NCBI GenBank assembly: GCA_943371965.1
Contig: CALRWV020000014.1
Coordinates: forward strand, 1 to 35,907
Source: CALRWV02 sp943371965
GTDB lineage: Bacteria; Bacteroidota; JABWAT01
Length of the DNA: 35,907 nt
Direction: 5' to 3'
Part shown: in pieces, positions 7,734 to 16,933 of the stretch
How the letters are laid out: every line of letters starts with the position of its first letter
Position numbering within the stretch: the first letter of the stretch is position 1
Made by a program: the position numbers and the translations under genes
Notes under the pieces: generated by a model
Database searches by the model: none
The model's input: only the letters and a program-made list of their open reading frames with translations
What the model was told of the DNA's origin: nothing

Positions 7734-9866
7734 TCAAAAACTCCAATCAAGCTGAACTCCCATTTGGGTCAACAAATTTCCTGATATTTCTGAATCACCC
7801 GAAGAAATCACTTTTCTGTCTGAATATTTTGTAATGGCTAATTTTGCCGAAAAACTGAGAGAAGAGAAAAAATCAAAAGTCGATGAAATCGAAAGACGTG
7901 TTCCTTTTCCATATAATGAAACTGAAGTTAAAAGACCAGGCAAATCATTTTCATAAATATAAATCCGGTTGTTGTAAGCAGGTGAATCAAAATAGTGATA
8001 CTGAAAAATAATAAACCCGGAACTTGTGAAATTGTATTTTACCTGTTCTACAAGAGCAAAGCCGGATGTAGTAATATTATTGGTTCCAGTATAAAAAGTA
8101 TAATCAATTCTGGACTTCAGTTTTAAACGGTCATTTAAAATATCTGTTAACTGCAATTTTATATTTTGTGATTTTACTTCTCCGGTTAATGCAATCTCTC
8201 GGTTGAATTCATCTTTTGATGAAAAAGATTCAATTACTTTTTCATTCTTGTACTGAAAAGTGAATGTTGAGTTCCTGTTTAATTCATACTCTGAAAAAAC
8301 CAACCAATCGTAACCGTATCGCGGATAAGTATTTTGAAATGTTGACCACGGGAATTGATAACTGTCGTAATAAAGATTCAGTTTCAATTTTTCTGACTTG
8401 AATTCAAAACCATGATAAATTCCACTTTCATTCGAAGGAGAACTCGTTTTCTCTGAAAATGGTCCGCCCATTAATGGCAAGAAGTCTGAATCCAGTTTTC
8501 TGTAATGAATTGTATAGGAAATTTGTTTTACAGGTCTAAAAATCAGGCCGGATGAAATTCCATATGATTTGCTGTTGTGGACAGCACTTTCACCGTAAAT
8601 GCTGATTGTATTAACTGTAAAATCAAAGTTGAATGAATAGGATGAATTATTTTTGTGTTTTGTTGAGTAAAAATCCTCAATGTCAGATTTTCCTGTTTTA
8701 TTTGATACAAACTCAATTATTGGGGGATTGTGAAAATTCGAAAATATTCCTGTAAAGCCAATACTTCCCAAACCATCAAACTGATGTGCAAAATTAAAAC
8801 CAAATGTTGATAATTTGATTTGATCATTTTTACTTGTTTCAGATGAATCACGGTGATAACCTGAATTATCCAATGAGTAGGAAATAATATCATCATAATT
8901 CATATCCTGATCATATATTTTGGACCCTGTTATTTTTCCGTCAAGGTTCCTGTAAGAATAAAAAATATCCGCAGAGGAAGATATGCTGGAATTGAAAACA
9001 GAGACGGCAATTCCTGAAAAGTATTGATTTTCATCCGAAGACAAAAAAGGTTGAATTCCCCGCTCATTCCGTTTCGGTGATAAAATGGATGATGAACTTT
9101 TCCCAAATCCTGAATTGGTCCATTGAATCAATCCCTGACCGTAACCTGCCTGAAATGCTCCAACTATAAATTTATTTATTTTGAAATCTGCGGGAAAAAT
9201 AATTTCTTTGATTTGAAAATAACCATTTAAATAATCTGCGTAATTGGATTCGCCCGGATCTTTTTCTACGATAATTCCAGCAGAATAATTTTGATATGAT
9301 GTTTTAAGCCTGTTGTAAATTTTGTATTTATTTCCATTATATTTTTTTTCCTGAAATGCCTTTTTTGTCTGCAAATCAAATGAACTTCTCTGTCTCAATT
9401 GAAATGACAAAGGGAAACCATGATTAGCTTTTGTTTCCTGATTTCGGGAAAAATTTTCATTCTCAATTTTTCCATTCCGTTTCAAATTTATCTTTACAAA
9501 AGGAAGCATCGATCTGTAAAGTTCAAGTGATATTTCAGGAATTTTCTGCAAATCTGACAGCGATTTGAAACCTGAGTTTTCAATTCTGAATTCAACAATT
9601 TTTTGAGCTATGGTTGGATCAACATTTGGTATTTCCTGAAGTTCAGAAAGTGACGCTGTATTCAAGTTTACCGGATTTTCTGACAATGATTCAACAATCT
9701 CGATCAGATCAGAATCTTCACTGATATCACCTGAGGATTCAATCTGATTTTCATAACTGTCAGAAATTTTGGTCCGCAGTGAATCAGAAGTTTGTGCTGT
9801 AAGCGTTGAATAAAAGAAACAAAATAAAATTCCAATAAATGAAGAAAAATAGTTTTTCAAATGCAC
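7734..9866 (-). CDS. Helix-hairpin-helix domain protein with C-terminal outer-membrane beta-barrel-like region
   Basis: The 710-residue protein starts with a signal peptide (cleavage likely near TAQ-T, residue 25). An acidic linker and a ComEA-like HhH pair follow at about residues 66-125 (NLNTASLSELQEIP and LQKIPEISLELYRS). From about 150 to the end it shows alternating aromatic/polar strands and ends in WSF, as expected of an outer-membrane barrel. In ComEA the hairpins carry a GIG-type motif that contacts the DNA backbone; here the equivalent positions are NVD and EIS, so DNA binding may be lost. I know this architecture only as an unassigned family in the Bacteroidota/Ignavibacteria group. 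The start is GTG at 9866 with no clear Shine-Dalgarno. It lies 44 nt behind rsmE. Confidence 0.8.
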   Translation of the reverse strand: MHLKNYFSSFIGILFCFFYSTLTAQTSDSLRTKISDSYENQIESSGDISEDSDLIEIVESLSENPVNLNTASLSELQEIPNVDPTIAQKIVEFRIENSGFKSLSDLQKIPEISLELYRSMLPFVKINLKRNGKIENENFSRNQETKANHGFPLSFQLRQRSSFDLQTKKAFQEKKYNGNKYKIYNRLKTSYQNYSAGIIVEKDPGESNYADYLNGYFQIKEIIFPADFKINKFIVGAFQAGYGQGLIQWTNSGFGKSSSSILSPKRNERGIQPFLSSDENQYFSGIAVSVFNSSISSSADIFYSYRNLDGKITGSKIYDQDMNYDDIISYSLDNSGYHRDSSETSKNDQIKLSTFGFNFAHQFDGLGSIGFTGIFSNFHNPPIIEFVSNKTGKSDIEDFYSTKHKNNSSYSFNFDFTVNTISIYGESAVHNSKSYGISSGLIFRPVKQISYTIHYRKLDSDFLPLMGGPFSEKTSSPSNESGIYHGFEFKSEKLKLNLYYDSYQFPWSTFQNTYPRYGYDWLVFSEYELNRNSTFTFQYKNEKVIESFSSKDEFNREIALTGEVKSQNIKLQLTDILNDRLKLKSRIDYTFYTGTNNITTSGFALVEQVKYNFTSSGFIIFQYHYFDSPAYNNRIYIYENDLPGLLTSVSLYGKGTRLSISSTFDFFSSLSFSAKLAITKYSDRKVISSGDSEISGNLLTQMGVQLDWSF

Positions 9867-9910
9867 TTTTAAATTATGTATTAAAAAAGAAAAATTAAAA
9901 AAGGATCAAT

Positions 9911-10630
9911 TTATTTCTGCAGCAGCTGATTTAAAATACCAACCGATGCAACAGCAGCTGTTTCTGTTCTCAATCTCTGCTCACCCATCCACACGAAACT
10001 GCACTTGTTGTTTGAAAACATCAGGATTTCTTTGTCGGAAAACCCGCCTTCCGGACCGACAAAAAGATTTATCTCTGAATAGTTTTCAAACTCAATACCA
10101 ATCAGACTTTTCGAATCATCCATCCTTTTTTCGTGAAGGATCAAATTTAACAAAGTCGGATTTCTTTTCAAACTTTGTGACAATTCCACCCCAGGATTTA
10201 TCTTCATCAGATAAGAATTTTTTGATTGTTTCAATGCAGAAATTGAAATTTTATGAAGGCGTTCAATATTCAAGTGGCTCTTTACCGTATGTTCGGTATT
10301 GACAGGAGTAAAAGAAGACACAGATAATTCACTGCATTTTTCAACGATCCATTCGAGTCTGTCTTTATTTTTCAGAATTCCAACAAAAACATTTATTCTT
10401 TTTTTCAAGGGGAGTTCCACATCAGTAATATCAATGATCTCTGCATCAAAATCATGTTTTCTGATTTGACTTATTTTGGTTCTGTATATCTTTCCCATTC
10501 CATCGGAATAAAAAACTTCATCATTTTCTGAAAACCTTTTTACTCTGATTATATGGTGGAAATCATCACCATATACTGTAATTTTTTCTTCTGAAATCTG
10601 TTCAGGCAAAATATAAAAAAGTTCATCCAT
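9911..10630 (-). CDS. rsmE: 16S rRNA (uracil1498-N3)-methyltransferase RsmE
   Basis: The 239-residue length is normal for RsmE. The SPOUT knot signatures are visible near the C-terminus: NLFVGPEGGFSDKE (GPEGG at about 192-196) and LRTETAAVASVGILNQL (from 220). The N-terminal part has the expected HHIIRVKR segment of the PUA-like domain. The enzyme uses SAM to methylate U1498 of 16S rRNA. It sits inside an envelope-protein operon, 6 nt after the Omp85-like gene, so its position is probably historical or co-transcriptional rather than functional. Confidence 0.95.
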   Translation of the reverse strand: MDELFYILPEQISEEKITVYGDDFHHIIRVKRFSENDEVFYSDGMGKIYRTKISQIRKHDFDAEIIDITDVELPLKKRINVFVGILKNKDRLEWIVEKCSELSVSSFTPVNTEHTVKSHLNIERLHKISISALKQSKNSYLMKINPGVELSQSLKRNPTLLNLILHEKRMDDSKSLIGIEFENYSEINLFVGPEGGFSDKEILMFSNNKCSFVWMGEQRLRTETAAVASVGILNQLLQK

Positions 10631-10636
10631 AAAGTT

Positions 10637-12034
10637 TTAAAATGGTCGTGTAGAGTTTATCCAAAAACTCTGCTGATTGAGGGAGTTGTAGTTATATTCG
10701 AACCTCAATGTATTGCCATAAGGCAGAGTAGCATGAAGTCCAATTCCAATATTAGACAGGAGTTTATCGTAATATTCAGATAGATTATTGTTTTTAATGA
10801 ATAAATTCAATCCCTGATAAATTTGATCCGGATGAAAATTATAACCAAAATCCGAATAAACATAACCAAATACGGCCCATCTGAAATATTTGAATTGTTC
10901 CCATGAAATCCAGTCAATTACTTCAGTCTTTGCAGGTATTAATTCTTTTCTGATTTCAAATCTTGAAATAATTCTGTGAACAGACTCAATAGACTGATTT
11001 TCAAATCCCCTGAGTATTTCATCTCTTCCGGTTGTGAAATGATCATAGTAAGGAATAAGATTGCCATAATATTTCTGATGAAGAACATTCCCTGCAAGTG
11101 TTAGACCATCAATCACCGGATAATAGTATCTCAAGTCAATTTTTGAAGATTCATAGTTGGTATTGGTGTTCAATTCCTGAGAAAAACTTACAGAACTTGC
11201 TGCATAGATTCCGCTCATTGGAAATTCATAAATATCACGTGTATCATACGAAAAACCGAATCCAATACCAAAGTTGTCATCAGATGAACCGTTAGGGTTC
11301 AATACGATTTCCTTCTCAGTATTAAGATTTCCAATCGGGGAGTTGGAAATTGAATTATAATAAAGTGATATACTGGAATTCAAATATGGGCTGAAAGAAT
11401 ATCCATAATTGTGTGTTACTGAACGTATTCTTCTTATGAATTCTCCATCTGACTCAACCAGGTAAGGACTTTGGTTGTGAATTTCCTGATAAGAAACAGA
11501 CCCCCCGAATGAAAGGTTGTCATCCAAAAATGAATGCGGATTATTAAAAGAAAATCCCAGATTCAAATCATAACCTGCAACAGCCTGTAGTCTTAATGAG
11601 ATTCTTCTTCCCAGAAAATTTATGTGTGATCCCCCAAAACCGTATTGTACTTTGGTACCTGATGGGTTCTGTATAAATCGGCTTATGTTGGAATCTTTAA
11701 ATCTGACAACTGGATAAATAAGCCAAAACCATTTTTCATGTACAATAATTATCAGATCATAGTCATTCGTATCAGAATTAAAATCCAACCTGTGGCTTAC
11801 TGCTGTAAATAAACCAAGTGAGTAAACCCTGTCAATGAAATATTCAATTTGTTTTTGCGTTAATGTATCACCAAATGAAACCGGGACCTGCTTTAAGATA
11901 ACAAAATCTTTTGTTTTCTCATTACCTTCAATTTTAACATATCTGATTTTAAATTGATCACTGGAGGTCTGAGCATTTATTTCAGACATACCTGTAATAA
12001 CACCAATCAGTGTGATGACAACAAAGCGAATCAT
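10637..12034 (-). CDS. Omp85-superfamily outer-membrane protein with one POTRA domain
   Basis: The 465-residue protein has a signal peptide (cleavage after about residue 21, INAQ). One POTRA-like unit follows at about residues 28-100 (RYVKIEGNEKTKDFVIL, then YSLGLFTAV). The remainder is a barrel-like region. ILRGFENQ provides the (V/L)RGF motif of the Omp85 lid loop, and the chain ends in a terminal Phe (STRPF). It is far shorter than BamA, which carries five POTRAs in most bacteria, and is more like the small BamA/TamA-family proteins of Bacteroidota, whose substrates are mostly unknown. Gaps of 9 nt to the FG-GAP gene and 6 nt to rsmE argue for one transcript. Confidence 0.85.
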   Translation of the reverse strand: MIRFVVITLIGVITGMSEINAQTSSDQFKIRYVKIEGNEKTKDFVILKQVPVSFGDTLTQKQIEYFIDRVYSLGLFTAVSHRLDFNSDTNDYDLIIIVHEKWFWLIYPVVRFKDSNISRFIQNPSGTKVQYGFGGSHINFLGRRISLRLQAVAGYDLNLGFSFNNPHSFLDDNLSFGGSVSYQEIHNQSPYLVESDGEFIRRIRSVTHNYGYSFSPYLNSSISLYYNSISNSPIGNLNTEKEIVLNPNGSSDDNFGIGFGFSYDTRDIYEFPMSGIYAASSVSFSQELNTNTNYESSKIDLRYYYPVIDGLTLAGNVLHQKYYGNLIPYYDHFTTGRDEILRGFENQSIESVHRIISRFEIRKELIPAKTEVIDWISWEQFKYFRWAVFGYVYSDFGYNFHPDQIYQGLNLFIKNNNLSEYYDKLLSNIGIGLHATLPYGNTLRFEYNYNSLNQQSFWINSTRPF

Positions 12035-12043
12035 GTATAAAAC

Positions 12044-13537
12044 TTATTTTGAAATTATTTTAAGCGTATTGCGAAGTGATTGAGGATCATTGTAATCATA
12101 CATAATGACAAGATCATTTTTCTGTTTAGAGAATATTTTCTGGGAACTCATATTTTTACCATTTTCAGGTACCTGAACATTTTCAGAAAATGATTTTGAG
12201 GCAGAAAGATAAGTCTTTGAATTTCCAAGATAGACAACAATCGTTTTGTCATCTTTGAATGAAATCAATTCATTGAAACCATCTCCGTTCAGATCAGCAG
12301 ACAGATTATACATGAGATCACGGTTATAATCACGCCGTATATTAATTTCCTGTTCGATGTCTTTTTGATAAGTTGAACTTTTAGGGAAGGTATTTCCACG
12401 CTGCAAAAACAGACTGCAACTGACCTTGATATTGTTTGAAATAAATGTTCCAAGCAAATTTGAAATTCCAATATCAAAATTCATAACTGCAAGATCTACT
12501 TTTCCATCGTTGTCAAAATCTTCTGTAATGGCTTTAACAAATATTCCGGTTTCCGATGCAGTATAGTCAGGTTTGTTTCCAAAGGATGCTATACCCTTTG
12601 CATCTCTGGTTCCCCAGAAAAACTCAAAGTCTTTCTTGAATTCTAGGCGATCAGCATAATTTGTTCTTTCAATAAAAACATCCGGGATTCCATCACCGTT
12701 CATATCTTTCAGTGATTTTATCATTGTTGATGTTTTTGAATCACCGGTTTTGAAGTTTACTTCTCTATCAGGGATCTGATTAAATTTTCCGTCAGGTGTT
12801 TGAAGGAACACTTCGATTTTATTTTTAAAAAGAAAGGCAATGTCTGGATACTGATCATTATTGTAGTTTATGATATCGGTATGAGATCCTGCGGCTGTTG
12901 ATGTGATTGCATCCTGTTCTTCATCACTTATCAGTGAAACATTAACACCACTTAAAATTTCTGTGACTTGCACAAACCGGTTCTTGGTATCGCTTCGGGT
13001 GTACAGAAAATTAGTAGACCCTATGGGAATCAGCAAGTCATCGAATGTCGAATTGGTAACCGCTCGTGCAAAATTGAAAAACTCGAGTTTAAAAACATCC
13101 GGTCCGGGGAAAATATCTCCTGCTTCAATTAATAGTTTTCCACTTTCCCGTCTGAAAAGTCCTTTTATAAGAGGAATGTAAAAAACACCCCTTGAATTAA
13201 TGTAAAGAATTTCTTTCTGATTATCGCCCTGAACATTGGCTACATCATAAACGACGGCATCATCATCGACCTGAATGACCTGGTTGGGTTCCTGTAAAAA
13301 ACCGTCTGAGGATTGAAAATAAACTGCCAAAAATCTGTTTTTGCTTTTTCTTTTGTCATCAGTTGAATAAGAAATAACAACATCATTTCTACCGTCCTGA
13401 TCAAGGTCTTCAACCACATAATTTCTGATCAATCCATTAACCTGCAAATCAACAATGGAAAGTCCTGATTGACCGAATAATTCAATTTGGAGAGAAAGCA
13501 GAAAAAAACTCAAAAAAAGCAACTTTGTGCGGGTCAT
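12044..13537 (-). CDS. Secreted FG-GAP/VCBS repeat protein
   Basis: The 497-residue protein has a clear signal peptide (cleavage near FGQ-S, residue 23). It carries several calcium-binding FG-GAP motifs of DxDxDG type: DLDQDGRNDV (44-53), DMNGDGIPDV (278-287), DFDNDGKVDL (340-349) and DLNGDGFNEL (415-424), with a weaker YNNDQYPDI near 225-233. Such repeats build beta-propellers, as in integrin alpha chains, and act in protein or carbohydrate contacts at the surface or periplasm. No enzymatic domain and no type IX sorting tail are present. It is the first gene of the five-gene run, and the close Omp85 neighbour suggests a possible barrel-propeller partnership. Confidence 0.82.
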   Translation of the reverse strand: MTRTKLLFLSFFLLSLQIELFGQSGLSIVDLQVNGLIRNYVVEDLDQDGRNDVVISYSTDDKRKSKNRFLAVYFQSSDGFLQEPNQVIQVDDDAVVYDVANVQGDNQKEILYINSRGVFYIPLIKGLFRRESGKLLIEAGDIFPGPDVFKLEFFNFARAVTNSTFDDLLIPIGSTNFLYTRSDTKNRFVQVTEILSGVNVSLISDEEQDAITSTAAGSHTDIINYNNDQYPDIAFLFKNKIEVFLQTPDGKFNQIPDREVNFKTGDSKTSTMIKSLKDMNGDGIPDVFIERTNYADRLEFKKDFEFFWGTRDAKGIASFGNKPDYTASETGIFVKAITEDFDNDGKVDLAVMNFDIGISNLLGTFISNNIKVSCSLFLQRGNTFPKSSTYQKDIEQEINIRRDYNRDLMYNLSADLNGDGFNELISFKDDKTIVVYLGNSKTYLSASKSFSENVQVPENGKNMSSQKIFSKQKNDLVIMYDYNDPQSLRNTLKIISK

Positions 13538-13573
13538 TTGTTATTCGAAATTATTTAGTTCACCTGCGTTACG

Positions 13574-13605
13574 CACGGTTATTTTTGAAAGTTGCAAGTT
13601 ACAAA
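13574..13605 (-). promoter_or_regulatory. Candidate promoter of the envelope operon
   Basis: On the minus strand TTTG (13602-13605) is followed after 20 nt by TAACCGTG (13574-13581), a partial match to the Bacteroidota -33/-7 pair. It lies 37 nt upstream of the FG-GAP protein ATG. The TTTG overlaps two in-phase heptads, gttgcaa and gttacaa (13591-13604). Confidence 0.28.
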
Positions 13606-13670
13606 CTTTTAAATGTAAAGAAAAACCTGAATGCCATGCAAGGAGGGAGGAGTAGGATAAGTGGTTATAA

Positions 13671-13705
13671 AACAAAACGTCCGGTTTCAATCCGGACGTT
13701 TTGTT
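13671..13705 (-). terminator. Intrinsic terminator after gcvP
   Basis: A perfect 14-bp stem (aacaaaacgtccgg, 13671-13684, and its complement, 13692-13705) encloses a 7-nt loop. It starts 5 nt past the gcvP stop. On the minus strand the 3' arm ends in TTTTGTT followed by TTATAA, which gives the U-rich tail. Confidence 0.88.
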
Positions 13706-13710
13706 GATTT

Positions 13711-16617
13711 TCAGGATACCGATTCTTCAGCGTATTCTTCAATTGGAGGACATGCACAGATCAGATTCCGGTCTCCGTGTGCGTTGTTTACTCTTCCAAT
13801 ACTTGGCCAGAATTTCGCTTCTTTCACATATGGAAGCGGATATACTGCTTTCTGACGGCTATAGGAATGTTTCCATTCGTCTGCGGTTGCAACATGGGCT
13901 GTATGAGGGGCATTTTTCAAAACATTATCAACCTGATCAGCTTTTCCATCCATAATTTCCTGAATTTCTTTTCTGATGGAAATCATTGCATCGCAGAATT
14001 TATCCAACTCGTGTTTTGATTCTGATTCAGTAGGTTCAATCATAACAGTTCCTGCAACAGGAAACGAAACTGTTGGAGCATGATAACCATAATCCATCAA
14101 CCGTTTTGCGATATCTTCCGATTCAATTCCAGCAGGTTGTTTGAATGGACGTATATCAAAAATCATTTCATGGGCACATCTTCCATTTTTTCCCTGATAA
14201 ACAACCTGATAATGATTTTCCAAACGGGTTTTTATGTAGTTCGCATTTAAAATCGCAAATTTTGTTGCTTTGGTTAAACCTTCGCCACCCATCATTTTGA
14301 TATAGGCATATGAAATAATCAAAATATTTGCGCTTCCCCAAGGAGCTGCAGAAACAGCACTCATGGCATCATCTGAACCAATGTGAATTACAGGATGACC
14401 GGGCAAAAATGGAACCAAATGTTCAGCAACTCCTATCGGACCAACCCCTGGACCTCCTCCACCGTGAGGAATACAAAACGTTTTGTGCAGGTTAAGGTGA
14501 CAAACATCAGCCCCAATTATTTTCGGACTTGTTAGACCAACCTGTGCATTCATATTGGCACCATCCATATAAACCTGACCGCCGTTTTTGTGGATGTAAT
14601 CGCAAATTTCAATAATCTGTTCTTCAAAAACGCCATGAGTTGAAGGATATGTCACCATCAATCCAGCAAGATTTTCTTTGTGCTGATCCACTTTTGATTT
14701 CAAATCGGCTACATCTATATTTCCCAGTGAATCACATGCTGAAATGACAACTTTCATTCCAGCCATAACAGCACTTGCCGGATTTGTTCCGTGTGCAGAT
14801 GATGGAATAACAACAACATTCCGGTGAGTTTCTCCTCGGCTTTCAAAATATTTTCTGATGACCATCAAACCGGCATATTCACCCTGTGCACCTGAATTCG
14901 GTTGAAGCGACATACCTGCAAATCCTGTCACTTCACATAAATCCTTTGAAAGTTCTTCAATCAACTCTTTGTAACCCAAAGCCTGATCAACCGGTGCAAA
15001 TGGGTGAATTGAATTGAATTCTGTCCAGGTTACCGGAATCATTTCTGATGTTGCATTCAGTTTCATTGTACATGAACCCAATGGAATCATAGAAGTGTTC
15101 AATGAAAGGTCTTTGTTTTCAAGTGATTTGATGTAACGCAGCATTTCTGTTTCTGAATGATGTGTATTGAAAACCGGATGTGAAAGGTAATCTGATTTTC
15201 TTTCAAGTTCAGATGAAATTGAAGGTTTCAAATCATCAGAAAATCCATTCAAACTTAAATTGGCAGTGTCTTTTCCAAACACTTTTGCAAAAACTGAAAT
15301 CAGGTTTTTCAGATCACCTTCTGAAACAGATTCATCAAAAGAAATTCCAAAATGGGTTGAGTCAAAATAATGCAGATTGATTTCATTCTGAAGTGCTTGA
15401 GATTTTATCCTTGGAATAATTGACGCATTTTCAGCCTGAAATTTCAGAGTATCAAAATAATTTGAATTCAGTTGTTTCAATCCCAATTTTTCAAGGTGAT
15501 AAGCGGTAAGTTTCGCCAAATAATTCACGCGGTTTGCGATAGCTTTTACACCTGATTTTCCGTGATAAACTGCATACATACTTGCCATGATTGCCAATAA
15601 AACCTGTGCTGTACAGATATTACTTGTTGCCTTATCTCGGCGGATATGCTGCTCCCGGGTTTGAAGCGCCATTCTGTACGCTTTATTTCCCTGAGCATCA
15701 ATAGAAACCCCGATTATTCTTCCCGGCAAAACACGTTTATAAGCATCTTTGGTTGCAAAGAAAGCAGCATGAGGACCACCATAACCCATTGGAACTCCAA
15801 ACCGCTGTGAGCTTCCAATAACAATATCAGCTCCCATTTCTCCCGGTGGTTTCAATAAAGTAAGAGCCAATAAATCAGTTGCTACAGCTACCAAAACACC
15901 GTGCTCATGCGCTTCAGTTATCAGTTTTTCAAGATTTTCTGCGTTTCCATCCAAATCCGGATATTGAAGAAGCAAACCGAAAATCCCATCCCAGTTCATG
16001 TTTTTTGTTTCACCGATTTTCAAATCAATTCCAAAAGGAGTTGATCTTGTTTTTAGAATATCAATTGTTTGCGGATAACATTTATCGGATACAAAAAAAG
16101 TATGTGAATCTTTGGTTTTGTCTTCACTTCGGGTGATTCCATAAATCATGGTCATGGCTTCAGATGCTGAAGTCCCTTCATCAAGCAATGAAGCATTTGC
16201 AATTTCCATCCTGGTTAAATCGATAACCATGGTTTGAAAATTGATTAAAGCTTCCAAACGACCCTGTGCAATTTCGGCCTGATATGGCGTGTATTGTGTG
16301 TACCAACCCGGATTTTCAAGAATATTCCGCTGAATAACACCCGGAGTTATGGTTCCGTAATATCCCATTCCGATATAGGATTTGAAGACTTTATTTTTTT
16401 GGGCGATTTTTTTGATGTCTGCCAGAAATTCGATTTCGCTTTTTGCGGCGGAAATATTAAGCGGCTTTTTCATTCGGATGTTTGAAGGCACAGTCTGATT
16501 GATGAGTGTTTCCAATGAATCAACACCAATCGTTTTCAGCATCAGTTTTTCGTCGCCAGTATTTGGTCCAATATGACGATTTTCAAAATGGTCGGTAAAC
16601 TCTAAATTCATTTTCAT
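13711..16617 (-). CDS. gcvP: Glycine dehydrogenase (decarboxylating), P protein of the glycine cleavage system
   Basis: The 968-residue protein is the single-chain form, with the inactive-like N-terminal half and the catalytic C-terminal half fused. HLNLHKTFCIPHGGGGPG contains the PLP-binding Lys, and the glycine-rich loop follows it. The N-terminus FENRHIGP and the segment SLIPLGSCTMKLNA-like (here NTSMIPLGSCTMKLNA) are family hallmarks. The enzyme decarboxylates glycine and passes the aminomethyl group to lipoyl-GcvH in the cytoplasm. gcvT and gcvH are not in this window. AGGAAAAACC precedes the ATG. A 316-nt gap separates it from rnc, and its own terminator follows, so it is probably a separate transcription unit. 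Confidence 0.97.
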   Translation of the reverse strand: MKMNLEFTDHFENRHIGPNTGDEKLMLKTIGVDSLETLINQTVPSNIRMKKPLNISAAKSEIEFLADIKKIAQKNKVFKSYIGMGYYGTITPGVIQRNILENPGWYTQYTPYQAEIAQGRLEALINFQTMVIDLTRMEIANASLLDEGTSASEAMTMIYGITRSEDKTKDSHTFFVSDKCYPQTIDILKTRSTPFGIDLKIGETKNMNWDGIFGLLLQYPDLDGNAENLEKLITEAHEHGVLVAVATDLLALTLLKPPGEMGADIVIGSSQRFGVPMGYGGPHAAFFATKDAYKRVLPGRIIGVSIDAQGNKAYRMALQTREQHIRRDKATSNICTAQVLLAIMASMYAVYHGKSGVKAIANRVNYLAKLTAYHLEKLGLKQLNSNYFDTLKFQAENASIIPRIKSQALQNEINLHYFDSTHFGISFDESVSEGDLKNLISVFAKVFGKDTANLSLNGFSDDLKPSISSELERKSDYLSHPVFNTHHSETEMLRYIKSLENKDLSLNTSMIPLGSCTMKLNATSEMIPVTWTEFNSIHPFAPVDQALGYKELIEELSKDLCEVTGFAGMSLQPNSGAQGEYAGLMVIRKYFESRGETHRNVVVIPSSAHGTNPASAVMAGMKVVISACDSLGNIDVADLKSKVDQHKENLAGLMVTYPSTHGVFEEQIIEICDYIHKNGGQVYMDGANMNAQVGLTSPKIIGADVCHLNLHKTFCIPHGGGGPGVGPIGVAEHLVPFLPGHPVIHIGSDDAMSAVSAAPWGSANILIISYAYIKMMGGEGLTKATKFAILNANYIKTRLENHYQVVYQGKNGRCAHEMIFDIRPFKQPAGIESEDIAKRLMDYGYHAPTVSFPVAGTVMIEPTESESKHELDKFCDAMISIRKEIQEIMDGKADQVDNVLKNAPHTAHVATADEWKHSYSRQKAVYPLPYVKEAKFWPSIGRVNNAHGDRNLICACPPIEEYAEESVS

Positions 16618-16933
16618 GGTTTTTCCTGATATTAGATTTTCTGTTCAGTTCTCATATTAAATAAAAACGGTAGTTAAGATTCAACAACACTATTGTTTCT
16701 TAAATAATTTCATAAATTTTCTTTGGCAATTCCAACAATCTGCAAGGTGATAAAATCCTGAAATCCAAGCAAAAATTCAGAGGTGATAAATGAAAAATTA
16801 ATCAAATTCTGATGAAGTATATCAAAAACCTGAATATTTCAAAATGACGGTGAATTTCTGGATTAATATCGCATTATGGGGAAAATAGTTTAGCAGATTA
16901 CAGGAAATTTGAGCTGATCAAGACGAAATGTTG
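16618..16933. other. Non-coding gap upstream of gcvP
   Basis: This 316-nt AT-rich stretch lies between rnc and gcvP and has no open frame of note. It probably holds the gcvP promoter and the end of the rnc transcript. I looked for the conserved core and paired aptamers of a glycine riboswitch on the minus strand and did not see them. TTGTTG followed about 18 nt later by TATTTA is a weak promoter-like pair close to gcvP. Confidence 0.5.

Noticed and set aside
7734..9866. Functional ComEA DNA receptor
   Set aside because: The hairpin glycines expected for DNA backbone contact are absent, so the competence role is left as a question rather than a call.
16618..16933. Glycine riboswitch upstream of gcvP
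   Set aside because: The gap is long enough, but the conserved aptamer core and its stems are not visible on the minus strand.
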